Shown here piece after piece: positions 38,600-47,283 of a stretch of DNA of 64,000 bases; position 1 is the first letter of the stretch; every line of letters starts with the position of its first letter. The notes beneath the pieces were generated by a model. It searched no databases. It saw only the letters and a program-made list of their open reading frames with translations, and was not told where the DNA came from. The translations under genes were made by a program, and so were the position numbers. Source of the DNA: Enterococcus pallens ATCC BAA-351 (GTDB lineage: Bacteria; Bacillota; Bacilli; Lactobacillales; Enterococcaceae); the NCBI RefSeq assembly GCF_000407485.1, contig NZ_ASWD01000006.1, positions 62,001-126,000 on the forward strand, written 5' to 3'.

Positions 38600-39778
38600 T
38601 TAGCTGATGATAGTTAGTGTTACTGATCGACGTCCCCATTGAATACATTGCTCGACGGTTGGGAAGTGGACGTCCACGATATTTCCTTTGATTGCTCCGC
38701 CGGTATCACCAGCAATCGCAATTCCGTAGCCGGAAACTTCTACCATTGACCCTAGTGGAACCACTGAAGGATCAACTGCAACTACCTGCGGATTTTGACG
38801 AAGGTCAATTCCTAAAGCAGTGTAGAAGGTATTAACTGACTCAGCACAAGAGTAGGCTGTTGACTGCATCTGAATAGTGCGCCCAGATGTTGTCGGTGTA
38901 CTTGGTGCTGGAGCAGGTGCAGCTGGTTGCTCTGGAGCAGCAGATTGCTGCGTTGATTCTTGTGTTTGTGTTTCTGAAGTTGTGCTGGATGCTGCAGAAC
39001 TTTGCTGTGCTTGTGAAGCAGCGGCTTGTTCTTGCTGCGCTTTGGTCTCGGCCGTTTTTTGGGCTTCGGCTTTCTCAGCAGCTTCTTTCGCTTCTTTTTC
39101 AGCTTTTTCTTTTTGGGCCTTTTCTGCCGTTAGACGCGCTTGCTCTACTTCTTTGGCCTGGCTAATTTCTTCTAGGCTGGACTTCTTATCTGCCAGTTCA
39201 GTCTTCAGGTTCGCCATTTTATTATCTAGCTGAGAAGATTCTGTTTTCAAGCTTTTTTCGTTAGCTACCAGTTTAGCCTGAGCTGCTTCTTGTGTTGCCT
39301 TCAATTCGTCTAGCTTAGCTTTTGCTTCATTTAGACTGATGACTTTTTCTTTTTCAGCCTTTTGAATAACCGACATAGCATACGCACGATTCAAAAAGTC
39401 ATTGAAGTCTTTTGCTTCAAGCAGAGCGGTAATGGTACGATCGGTCGTGCTGTTTAGCTGCACTTCCTTCATTCGTTCTGCGATAACTTCTTTACGCTGC
39501 TCTATATTCTTTTCCGTTTCCGCAATCTCTGACTTAGTCTGTTCGATTGTTTGCTGATTGGCTTCAATCTCGCTGCGGATTCCGTTTACCTCTTGATAGG
39601 TTTCGTTTACATCATTTAATGCCAACTGTAGTTCTGCACTGATTTTGTCACTTTGGCGTGCGATAGTTGTGGCTTTTTCATCTAGCTTATCCAATGATTC
39701 GGCTTGTGCGAATATTGGCGTCAGCATACTTGCGCTTAACAAAACTGTCGCAAAGATACCAAATGTCTTCCCCTTCAC
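38600..39778 (-). CDS. Secreted coiled-coil protein with C-terminal 3D domain (SagA/PcsB-like N-terminus)
   Basis: 392 residues; GTG start at 39778 after AAAGGTGG. Signal peptide 1-26 (cut after AQA). A coiled coil (about 28-235) with ALLEAKDFNDFLNRAYAMSVI resembles PcsB/SagA-type autoinhibitory regions. A low-complexity Ala/Gln/Ser/Pro linker (about 235-300) leads to a 3D domain (TAYSC, VVAVDPSVVPLGSMVEV, AGDTGGAIKGNIVDVHF), the double-psi barrel of lytic-transglycosylase-like proteins. Its Asp triad is intact. It probably acts in wall remodelling outside the cell. Confidence 0.85.
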   Translation of the reverse strand: MKGKTFGIFATVLLSASMLTPIFAQAESLDKLDEKATTIARQSDKISAELQLALNDVNETYQEVNGIRSEIEANQQTIEQTKSEIAETEKNIEQRKEVIAERMKEVQLNSTTDRTITALLEAKDFNDFLNRAYAMSVIQKAEKEKVISLNEAKAKLDELKATQEAAQAKLVANEKSLKTESSQLDNKMANLKTELADKKSSLEEISQAKEVEQARLTAEKAQKEKAEKEAKEAAEKAEAQKTAETKAQQEQAAASQAQQSSAASSTTSETQTQESTQQSAAPEQPAAPAPAPSTPTTSGRTIQMQSTAYSCAESVNTFYTALGIDLRQNPQVVAVDPSVVPLGSMVEVSGYGIAIAGDTGGAIKGNIVDVHFPTVEQCIQWGRRSVTLTIIS

Positions 39779-39810
39779 TGCATTTCCACCTTTCTATCTT
39801 CCCTTTGGTC

Positions 39811-39864
39811 ATTATACGCAAAGAAAGGAACAGTGATGTTGCATGCAGGTTACAGTTTGTTACA
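39811..39864 (-). promoter_or_regulatory. Control region of the 3D-domain gene: -10 box and WalR-like direct repeat
   Basis: TATAAT at 39811-39816 and two TGTAAC hexamers at 39849-39864, spaced by four bases. The WalR box is TGTWAH-N5-TGTWAH, so the spacing is one base short. Wall hydrolase genes are classic WalR targets. Confidence 0.35.
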
Positions 39865-39906
39865 AAAAGATGAAATTTCATAAAAAATTAGCGGTAACTA
39901 ACCTTT

Positions 39907-40722
39907 CTAGTCGTTTTTGTCTTTACGCAGTTCTTTTACTAACTTGCGGATTTCTTCTATTGAAGTAGTGAATTCTTTGGATTGCATATTAGGGAATCCT
40001 GACAAGAAACGGCGTTCCTGCAAATTCAAACGGGGCAAGCGTCTTCCCTCGTCTTTTTGGCGAAGCTCAGTCAGCCAATCATAGCGATCGGAAACCTGTT
40101 GTTTGATTTCTGACAGTCGCTGACTGGAAAGATCCTTGTTTTCCTCCACTGTTTGCTGCAGCTGGTCCTTCTTCTCTTGAATTGCTGCATTCAATTCATT
40201 AATTCCACGACGGAAGGATGGAACGCTGCTTAGGGTAAAACCTAAGTCAAAGCTAATTAACATTAATAAACCAATTGGTAGAAAAATACCGAAGCGATCA
40301 CCCCAGCTTGCTACCAGCAGCATTAGCCGCGGATTTAATACTTCAACAATCACTAAGCAGCAAAGTCCCCAAAAAATCGAAACCGGAACGGCTACTCTTC
40401 CATTAATATTAAGGGGAACAGTTTTGTAATCCCAAAGACTGGCATGAAATAATTTCTCTAATAAAAGGCTGGTAATATATTCTAATGTGGTTACTAAAAT
40501 AAATGCTAAACAGAAAACCACCAGTTCATTGTTCTGATACGGCGCTATAAAGTATAAAACCCCCAGCACGCCAAAACCGTAAATAGGCGTAATTGGTCCC
40601 AATAGAAAACCACGATACACAAATTTCTTAGCTTTAATCGAACAGTAAATAGTTTCCCATATCCAGCCAATCAAGGAATAACAAAAAAATAAAAGCACAA
40701 CAATTGTAAATTCTCGTTCCAT
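39907..40722 (-). CDS. Membrane protein of the CmpB/type IV ABC-permease-like family
   Basis: 271 residues. Five to six membrane helices in the first 170 residues, with SLIGWIWETIYCSIKAKKFVYRGFLLGPITPIYGFG and ISLLLEKLFHASLWDY, the signature of the putative ABC-transporter type IV (CmpB) family. The C-terminal 100 residues are a charged cytoplasmic coiled coil (LNAAIQEKKDQLQQTVEENKDL). No ATPase gene accompanies it on this strand. Function unknown despite the family name. Confidence 0.75.
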   Translation of the reverse strand: MEREFTIVVLLFFCYSLIGWIWETIYCSIKAKKFVYRGFLLGPITPIYGFGVLGVLYFIAPYQNNELVVFCLAFILVTTLEYITSLLLEKLFHASLWDYKTVPLNINGRVAVPVSIFWGLCCLVIVEVLNPRLMLLVASWGDRFGIFLPIGLLMLISFDLGFTLSSVPSFRRGINELNAAIQEKKDQLQQTVEENKDLSSQRLSEIKQQVSDRYDWLTELRQKDEGRRLPRLNLQERRFLSGFPNMQSKEFTTSIEEIRKLVKELRKDKND

Positions 40723-40846
40723 CGTCCCCCTCCTTTTGTTTGATTCTACCAGATTTCTTTCAAATCACGTATCAAAATTCGTTCGTTTTCTAACAAAATG
40801 AGCTACAATGGGAGGGAACCCTATTTTTTAAGGAGGGAGTTTTTCT

Positions 40847-42574
40847 ATGGTTCGGCTATTACGTTATGCCAAAGAATACCGAAAACAGGTTATTCTTGGG
40901 CCATTTTTTAAATTTTTAGAAGCTGTTTTTGAACTAGTTCTGCCCTTATTTATGGCGCGGCTAGTGGATGAAGGGATCGCTAAGAATAATCCGGAGAAGG
41001 TTATTGAAATGGCTTTGTGGATGTTCGGCTTATCCATCCTTGGGTTGCTTTGTGCTTTGGTGTGCCAATATTATGCCTCTATCGCCTCTCAAGGCTTTGG
41101 AACCGTATTAAGAAATCAAATGATGAAACATATCAACAGCTTTGCTCATAAAGAGTTGAATCGTTTTGGGACAGATACGTTGATTACACGAATGACCAAT
41201 GATATTAATCAAATGCAGCAGGCCTTGGCCATGCTGATTCGCTTAGTCGTACGAGCACCTTTCTTAAGTATCGGATCAGTCATTATGGCCTTCTACATCG
41301 ATTGGCAGATGGGCTTGATCTTTTTGATTTTGCTGCCTTTTTTCTGTTTGATTTTGTATTTAATCATTCATTATTCGGTTCCTTTGTATCGCAAGGTGCA
41401 GCATCAGCTGGATCAATTGAATCAGCTGGTTACGCAAAACTTAAGCGGAGTCAGAGTTATTCGGGCCTTTGCTCGAACCAAAACAGAAACAGATCATTTT
41501 GGCGAAAAGACGGTGGAGCTGTCGGACTTAAACCAAAAAGTTGCGAATATTTCTGCTTTGCTGTCGCCTAGCACAACCTTGATTATGAACATTGGTGTCG
41601 TGGCATTGCTATATTTTGGCGGATTTAAGGTAAATGTTGGTCATTTAGAGCAAGGTCAGGTATTGGCTTTAATTAATTACATGAATCAGATGCTGTTGGC
41701 TTTGATCGTGGTTTCTAACTTAGTTGTTCTATTTACACGAGCTGCTGCCTCAGCCAATCGAATCAATGAAGTTTTTGACACGAAACCTTCATTAGTTGAA
41801 GAGTCAAAAGATGTGCTGCCTGATGTCAAAGCTCCTTTGGTTCGCTTTGACCATGTTGACTTCCGTTACACAGAAGATTCCGGCTTGGCTTTAGAGGATA
41901 TTACCTTTGATTTGCCGGAAAATGAAATCTTAGGAATCACTGGAGCAACCGGTAGTGGAAAATCGACCTTGATTCAGTTAATTCCCCGATTTTATGACGC
42001 TTCAGATGGTCATGTATTGGTTGAAGGCAATGATGTAACAGTTTGGCCTTTAAGGCAATTGCGCTATGAAATCGCGATGGTTCCTCAAACGGCTGTTTTG
42101 TTCACTGGTACAATTCGGGAAAACTTGCAGTGGGGAAAACCGGATGCCACCGATGAAGACTGCTGGCAGGCATTGGATACTGCTCAAGCAACAGAGTTTG
42201 TAAAAGGTTTGCCTGAGGGCTTGGATACAGCGATTTTCGAAAATGGGAAAAACTTCTCTGGTGGACAGCGACAACGTTTAACCATTGCCAGAGCGTTAAT
42301 TCGCAAGCCTAAGCTATTAATTTTGGATGATTCGCTTTCTGCCTTGGACTATCAAACCGATTTGGATTTACGAACTGCTCTGAAGAAGGATTTGAATGCT
42401 TCGGTCATTATTATTTCCCAACGTTTGCGTTCAATCCAGGATGCACCCACAATTCTGCTTTTAGACAATGGAAAATTAGTAGCTAAGGGCAGCCATGAAC
42501 AGCTGATGCGAGATTCTGAAATGTATCAGGAGCTGGCTGCGTCACAAGCAGAGGGAGGTGCAGCGCATGAATAA
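40847..42574 (+). CDS. ABC exporter half-transporter, first of a heterodimeric pair
   Basis: 575 residues: six membrane helices (about 15-290) then a nucleotide-binding domain with Walker A GATGSGKST, signature SGGQRQRL and Walker B LILDDSLSALD. The residue after Walker B is Asp, not the catalytic Glu, so its own site would be weak. Together with the next gene it forms a LmrCD/BmrCD-type drug or peptide exporter. ATG follows AAGGAGGG. The next gene's start overlaps its end by 8 bases. Confidence 0.92.
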   Translation: MVRLLRYAKEYRKQVILGPFFKFLEAVFELVLPLFMARLVDEGIAKNNPEKVIEMALWMFGLSILGLLCALVCQYYASIASQGFGTVLRNQMMKHINSFAHKELNRFGTDTLITRMTNDINQMQQALAMLIRLVVRAPFLSIGSVIMAFYIDWQMGLIFLILLPFFCLILYLIIHYSVPLYRKVQHQLDQLNQLVTQNLSGVRVIRAFARTKTETDHFGEKTVELSDLNQKVANISALLSPSTTLIMNIGVVALLYFGGFKVNVGHLEQGQVLALINYMNQMLLALIVVSNLVVLFTRAAASANRINEVFDTKPSLVEESKDVLPDVKAPLVRFDHVDFRYTEDSGLALEDITFDLPENEILGITGATGSGKSTLIQLIPRFYDASDGHVLVEGNDVTVWPLRQLRYEIAMVPQTAVLFTGTIRENLQWGKPDATDEDCWQALDTAQATEFVKGLPEGLDTAIFENGKNFSGGQRQRLTIARALIRKPKLLILDDSLSALDYQTDLDLRTALKKDLNASVIIISQRLRSIQDAPTILLLDNGKLVAKGSHEQLMRDSEMYQELAASQAEGGAAHE

Positions 42575-44330
42575 AAAGAAGAATTTCTTTCGTTCGCTTA
42601 AATTATTTGGCCCTTACTTAGCTGCCTATCCAAAAGAATTGACTGCTGCAGTTGTCTTAGGTATTGCTAGCGGCGTTACCTCCGTCATGATGACTTATTA
42701 TATTGGTGTTGGTGTGGACCAAATGGTAGCGGCTGGACAGGTTGACTTTAGTCGTCTTTTCCACATTTTGTCGCTCTTTATTGGATTGTTTTTAGTAACA
42801 GTTGTCAGTCAATACTTGATTCAACGGCTCGGAAACAAAGTAGCCTTTGATTCAGTCGCCAGCCTGCGGGATAAAACCTTTCGGCATTTAAACAAGCTGC
42901 CCTTAAGCTATTACGATCAATCCTCGCAAGGAGATATCGTCAGTCGTTTTACCAATGATATGGACAACATTTCTACAGCTGTCTCGGCAGTGTTTAATCA
43001 AGTGTTTTCCGGCATGTCAGTTGTATTGGTTGCATTGATTTTCATGCTTTATCTTAGTCCATTGCTGACGCTGGTTGTATTAGTGGCAACGCCAATCATC
43101 TTCTTGATCACTTATATCGTAGCCCGAACTTCACAAAAATACTTTACTAGTCAGCAACGGATCGTTGGACAAATTTCAGGTTTTATTACTGAAATGGTCG
43201 GCAATCAAAAAATCGTGAAGGCTTTTCAACGAGAAGACGTGAACCAGCAAAATTTCGAAACCATTAATCAAGAGTTGTATGTCCGGGGACAAAAGGCACA
43301 GTTCGCCTCTTCTTTGACTAATCCATCTTCTCGCTTTGTGGATCATCTAGGCTATTTAATGGTAGGGTTAGTCGGTGGCTTGTTGGCCTTGCAAAGTTCT
43401 CATGGAATTACGATTGGGATGATTTCCAGCTTCACCATTTATTCCAGTCAATTCACCAAACCATTTATCGAATTGTCAGGAATTACGATTCAGCTGCAAA
43501 CAGCGGTTGCTGGTTTGGATCGTTCCTTTGATCTATTAAATCAACCCGTTGAAAAACCGGACTCCGCTGATTCTATTGCCCTGGATCAGGTAAAAGGCGA
43601 AGTGGAATTTGATCATGTGTACTTCAGTTATCGACCTGGTCAAAAGCTAATTGAAGATTTTAACTTGAAGGTAAATCCTGGGGAAACAATTGCGATTGTT
43701 GGTAAAACCGGTGCCGGAAAATCGACCTTAGTAAACTTGTTGATGCGTTTTTACGAAGTGGATCAAGGTAGTATTAACATTGATGGGACTGATATTCGTA
43801 ACATTCAACGAGAAAGTCTGCGAAAACATTTTGGTATGGTGTTGCAGGAAACTTGGCTGATGGACAGCAGTTTGCGAGCTAATTTACGTTATGGTCGCAA
43901 GGAAGCAACAGACGAAGAAATTTATGCAGCATTAAAGGATGCGTACATGTATGAATTTGTCATGCGGCTACCGAAAAAACTGGATACCGTAATCGGCGAA
44001 GCTGGTTTGAAGCTTTCAGATGGGCAACGACAGTTATTGACGATTGCTCGAACGATGATTAGTCGGCCACCTATGCTGATTTTAGATGAAGCTACCAGCT
44101 CCGTCGATACTTTAACTGAGAAAAATATTCAAAATGCTTTCTTAAAAATGATGACTGGACACACCAGCTTCGTCATCGCCCACCGTTTATCAACGATTCA
44201 AAATGCTGATCAGATCTTAGTGCTGGATCAAGGACAAATCGTAGAAGTCGGAACGCATGATGAATTGCTGCAAAAGGGCGGTTATTACAAACGTCTGTAT
44301 GAAGCACAATTTTCGAATCAAGGGATATAA
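42567..44330 (+). CDS. ABC exporter half-transporter, second of a heterodimeric pair
   Basis: 587 residues from ATG 42567, after GGGAGGTG. Six membrane helices, then Walker A GKTGAGKST, signature LSDGQRQLL and Walker B LILDEATSSVD. The Walker B Glu is canonical, whereas the signature has Asp for Gly (SDGQ). Paired with the partner's Asp, this builds one active and one degenerate ATP site, as known for heterodimeric exporters. Substrate unknown. Confidence 0.92.
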   Translation: MNKKKNFFRSLKLFGPYLAAYPKELTAAVVLGIASGVTSVMMTYYIGVGVDQMVAAGQVDFSRLFHILSLFIGLFLVTVVSQYLIQRLGNKVAFDSVASLRDKTFRHLNKLPLSYYDQSSQGDIVSRFTNDMDNISTAVSAVFNQVFSGMSVVLVALIFMLYLSPLLTLVVLVATPIIFLITYIVARTSQKYFTSQQRIVGQISGFITEMVGNQKIVKAFQREDVNQQNFETINQELYVRGQKAQFASSLTNPSSRFVDHLGYLMVGLVGGLLALQSSHGITIGMISSFTIYSSQFTKPFIELSGITIQLQTAVAGLDRSFDLLNQPVEKPDSADSIALDQVKGEVEFDHVYFSYRPGQKLIEDFNLKVNPGETIAIVGKTGAGKSTLVNLLMRFYEVDQGSINIDGTDIRNIQRESLRKHFGMVLQETWLMDSSLRANLRYGRKEATDEEIYAALKDAYMYEFVMRLPKKLDTVIGEAGLKLSDGQRQLLTIARTMISRPPMLILDEATSSVDTLTEKNIQNAFLKMMTGHTSFVIAHRLSTIQNADQILVLDQGQIVEVGTHDELLQKGGYYKRLYEAQFSNQGI

Positions 44331-44378
44331 AAAATCTGCTCCTGTTTGCAAGCTTATTTGCAAAGGAGCAGATTTTTT
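44331..44378. terminator. Bidirectional terminator between the ABC operon and the NagZ-like gene
   Basis: A long stem, AAATCTGCTCCT...AGGAGCAGATTT with inner TTTGCAA/TTTGCAA pairing, is flanked by A and T runs. Confidence 0.85.
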
Positions 44379-45525
44379 ATTTCAACAACCCAAGTTCAGC
44401 CTTCCAGTTCAGCACTCGTTCAACAGATTGATTCAGCTGATCTTCGCTATATTTTCCCTCTTGAATGGCCTGCAAAATATAAGGGATTTGACTGCCATAG
44501 CTAGACGATAGGATAAGATCATTGCCTGCTTGTAATGCTTGCAGTCCAGCCTCTTCTTGAGAAGTGAAGGCAGCCAAGCCAGCCATGTCCATGTCATCAG
44601 TCATTACAACACCATTAAAGCCCAATTCTTGACGAATCACCTCATGAACCTTAGGTGAGATTGATGCGGGACGATCAGGGTCAATAGCATTACTAATATT
44701 ATGCGAAACCATCAGACTGTCTGCCCCTGCTTGAATGCCTGCTTGGAAAGGCAGAAAATCATTGTTTCGTAATTCCTCGATTGGACGATCGTCGGTTACG
44801 ATTTCAACGTGAGAATCTCGGTTATTGCCATACCCAGGAAAATGCTTTAAGGTAGAACCGATTTTTGCTTGCTTCATTGCCTCTACACTTTTAGTGACAT
44901 ATTCACTGGTGCTAGCCGCATCCATCCCTATCGTACGATTGTAGATAAATGATTCTGGATCCGTGGAAACATCCGCATCAGGTGCCATTCCTACCTGTAT
45001 CCCTAATTCATGAAAAATAGTTCCTTTACGGGCGATGTCATCTACTATTCCCTGCCAACCGTCCCTTTGATACAACTCTTGAGGACTAAGAAACGGTGGG
45101 TTCACTAGTTGATTACGGCTTAGTCGACTAACCACTCCCCCTTCTTCATCAGAGCCGATTAACATCGGGTATTTGCTTACTGCTTGATAGCTAGCGATTT
45201 TCTGCTTCAGAGAGTCTGGTGATTCTCCTTCCATGTCACGATCAAATAGTAAATAGCCTCCTAAATGATAGGTTTGGATATCGTCTAGTTGATTTTCCAA
45301 TGGAACGCGAACCAAAAAGAGCTGACCGACTTTTTCTTCTATCGTCATTTGCTCCAGCATCCTCTTCACCTGTCCTTTTTCACCTGCTTTGGGTTCTTCA
45401 GCTGTAGATGCAGATGATGATTGTTGCTTTTCTTTAGTAGTATCTGTCTCAGAATCTGCGCTGCATGCACTTAAGATCATTCCAAGTAACACAACGACGA
45501 ATAAATAAAATCCTTTTTTTCCCAT
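44377..45525 (-). CDS. GH3 beta-N-acetylhexosaminidase-like lipoprotein (NagZ type)
   Basis: 382 residues from ATG 45525, after GGAGG. The lipobox ILSACS gives lipidation at about Cys21, then a Ser/Thr-rich linker. The GH3 barrel carries KHFPGYGNNRDSH with the catalytic His and VVMTDDMDMAGL with the nucleophilic Asp. Such proteins remove GlcNAc from muropeptides in wall recycling. As a lipoprotein it acts outside the cell, as in Bacillus. The C-terminal second GH3 domain is absent. Confidence 0.9.
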   Translation of the reverse strand: MGKKGFYLFVVVLLGMILSACSADSETDTTKEKQQSSSASTAEEPKAGEKGQVKRMLEQMTIEEKVGQLFLVRVPLENQLDDIQTYHLGGYLLFDRDMEGESPDSLKQKIASYQAVSKYPMLIGSDEEGGVVSRLSRNQLVNPPFLSPQELYQRDGWQGIVDDIARKGTIFHELGIQVGMAPDADVSTDPESFIYNRTIGMDAASTSEYVTKSVEAMKQAKIGSTLKHFPGYGNNRDSHVEIVTDDRPIEELRNNDFLPFQAGIQAGADSLMVSHNISNAIDPDRPASISPKVHEVIRQELGFNGVVMTDDMDMAGLAAFTSQEEAGLQALQAGNDLILSSSYGSQIPYILQAIQEGKYSEDQLNQSVERVLNWKAELGLLK

Positions 45526-45603
45526 GAGTGCCTCCTTCAATCGTTTCATTTTACCATGAACGTTTTATCTTTTCCGAAAAAAAGGCTCCTCTATAATTGG
45601 AAT

Positions 45604-45632
45604 AAAAAAAGTCCAGCTGCTAAAGCCGGACC
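45604..45632 (-). terminator. Terminator of the second pseudo-receiver winged-helix gene
   Basis: On the minus strand GTCCGGCTTTAGCAGCTGGAC folds on itself and is followed by seven Ts. Confidence 0.7.
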
Positions 45633-45639
45633 TGGTTGC

Positions 45640-46323
45640 TTATTGCTTTAAAATATACCCTTTACGCCAAACAGTTTGGATGATTTCTCCATCGATATCG
45701 TTGGATTCAAACTTCATACGCATATTTTTGATCAGGGAAGATAGTTGAACCATTCTTGATTGCGTGGACTCTGTCCATAACAATTGGCACAATTCTTCTC
45801 TTGATACCGTATGACCTCGTTCTTGTTTAAGCTTTTGGAAGACTTTGAACTCACTTGCGGAGAAGGAGGCCAAGACATTTTCCATGTGCTTGCTGTCGAG
45901 TTTTGAGAACTGACCTGAAGCAAATGAATGATTTCCTTGATTTTCTACACCCAAATTGTAATAAGGCAGGGAAATTAATTCACGGATTTCTTCAGTTGAG
46001 GCATCAGAATGCAGCCAGCCTGTAATCTGCTCTTGGTTCAGTATCGATTTTTCTTCCTCCACAAAGGAACGATCAGCTTTCCGGAAAATTAAACGTCCAT
46101 CATTTACAAGGCGCGGCAATATGCTTTCTACTTCGTGACAGGAAATAGTTTCACTCAAAATTATGACCGAAAAGTATTCAGCCAATTCGGCACCTTCATC
46201 TCCTGCTAACAGTAACTCTAATGTGCTTGAAGATGCGAACACCTCAAAGTTCAAACGTTGTAATTTTTGCAACAATTCTTGTTCAGACAACACGTTCTTG
46301 GTTAGTAATAGTATTCTAATCAT
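45640..46323 (-). CDS. Winged-helix regulator with pseudo-receiver domain, copy 2
   Basis: 227 residues from ATG 46323, after GAGGGG. Same architecture as the gene at 11372-12121: receiver-like IRILLLTKNVLSEQELLQKLQRLNFEVF and SVIILSETISCHE, with the phospho-acceptor position occupied by Ser/Glu, then an OmpR/PhoB-type winged helix (FSASEFKVFQKLKQE, VSREELCQLLW, LSSLIKNMRMKF, VWRKGYIL). No histidine kinase nearby. The two proteins share the odd SETIS strand and are clearly paralogues. Targets unknown. Confidence 0.75.
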   Translation of the reverse strand: MIRILLLTKNVLSEQELLQKLQRLNFEVFASSSTLELLLAGDEGAELAEYFSVIILSETISCHEVESILPRLVNDGRLIFRKADRSFVEEEKSILNQEQITGWLHSDASTEEIRELISLPYYNLGVENQGNHSFASGQFSKLDSKHMENVLASFSASEFKVFQKLKQERGHTVSREELCQLLWTESTQSRMVQLSSLIKNMRMKFESNDIDGEIIQTVWRKGYILKQ

Positions 46324-46536
46324 GTTTCCCCTCTTTTGATTATTAATTTTGTAAAAATTAAACTTTCTATTACTATACAATAAAATAATATTATAGTCTC
46401 GTGTTTTTAGAAAATTCTTTTTTGTTCAATTGCTGTTGTTAAAGAGACAGAATCCCTTTAAGTATAAGCTTTATACCTTCTTTTCCCACATTTTTTACAG
46501 AATCATAAAAAATTTGTTTTTTTGCAAATAATAGGA

Positions 46537-46566
46537 AAAGAAAAATCGCAGTAAAAACTGCGATTT
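46537..46566 (-). terminator. Terminator of the niacin transporter gene
   Basis: AAATCGCAG/CTGCGATTT stem with a T-rich tail on the minus strand; it overlaps the stop codon. Confidence 0.75.
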
Positions 46567-47176
46567 AGGCGATGATCTTTTTCAATTTCTTTTCTTGTTT
46601 AAGTGCCTTGTCGAAAATTGGTAAGTTAAAGTGTTTGTATAATGTGCCAGCAATAAAGTAGGCAATATTGTAATCCACCAAGCTGTGAATTACCCCGCCG
46701 ATTCCCATCAGGATAAAGACTGTATATATATATCCTTGTGAGTAATAAGTATCCGGCATGTTCCCCATGAAGTAAAAGACACTGACAACTACCATTTCAA
46801 CTGCCGAATGAATAATACCGATAATCAGATTGAATAGTTGAAATTTGCCGTTAGCCAAAGTGAATTGCCCATTTTTGAAAACCAGCTCTGGATGCTTTTG
46901 TAAATAGCGAGCGCCTAATATAGCAAAAACTAAATGAGACAATGCCCGTAAAGCAATAATTGGCGAGGTAGAAATGAAAAAGCCAAAAGCAGTTCCTAAT
47001 ACAACGGCTACTGCCATCCCCGGCGAGAAAAACATAGCGATAAAGACGGGTACATGGCTAGCTAGTGTAAAGGATGCTGGTGGAATTACCACTTTGGGCA
47101 TGACCATCGGGATCAATACCCCTAACCCAATTAATAAAGCTGAAATCGTTAAATGTTTCACAGAATTATTTTTCAT
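46565..47176 (-). CDS. niaX: ECF transporter substrate-binding (S) component, probably for niacin
   Basis: 203 residues with about six membrane helices and an N-terminal ALLIGLGVLIPMVMP segment typical of ECF S components, plus a short basic tail. The substrate is inferred from control elements: the promoter carries two copies of an ATGTGTCTTGACAT-type palindrome that resembles the NiaR (YrxA) operator. It would share the ECF energising module encoded elsewhere. Confidence 0.7.
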   Translation of the reverse strand: MKNNSVKHLTISALLIGLGVLIPMVMPKVVIPPASFTLASHVPVFIAMFFSPGMAVAVVLGTAFGFFISTSPIIALRALSHLVFAILGARYLQKHPELVFKNGQFTLANGKFQLFNLIIGIIHSAVEMVVVSVFYFMGNMPDTYYSQGYIYTVFILMGIGGVIHSLVDYNIAYFIAGTLYKHFNLPIFDKALKQEKKLKKIIA

Positions 47177-47191
47177 TATTTCCTCCTGTTT

Positions 47192-47207
47192 ATGTGTCTT
47201 GACATAA
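47192..47207. promoter_or_regulatory. NiaR-like operator, proximal copy
   Basis: ATGTGTCTTGACATAA, a near palindrome between the niaX promoter and start codon. It is the inverted counterpart of the copy at 47241-47256. Confidence 0.55.
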
Positions 47208-47220
47208 GTAACTGTTTTCC

Positions 47221-47256
47221 AGTTTAGTCCAAACTATCCGATGTGTCAAGACATAA
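47221..47256 (-). promoter_or_regulatory. niaX promoter with overlapping NiaR-like operator
   Basis: Minus-strand TTGACA (47244-47249), a 17-base spacer and TAAACT (47221-47226). The -35 box is embedded in the palindrome TTATGTCTTGACACAT (47241-47256), so a bound repressor would block polymerase. Confidence 0.65.
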
Positions 47257-47283
47257 AAACAGAAGCATGAATTTCATGCTTCT
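47254..47283 (-). terminator. Terminator of trhO
   Basis: Stem AGAAGCATGA/TCATGCTTCT, then TGTTTTTATG on the minus strand; it abuts the niaX operator. Confidence 0.75.

Noticed and set aside
38877-39233. Cys- and Ala-rich open frame on the plus strand
   Set aside because: It is antisense to the low-complexity linker and coiled coil of the 3D-domain gene; its Cys/Ala runs are simply complements of Ala/Gln/Ser codons.
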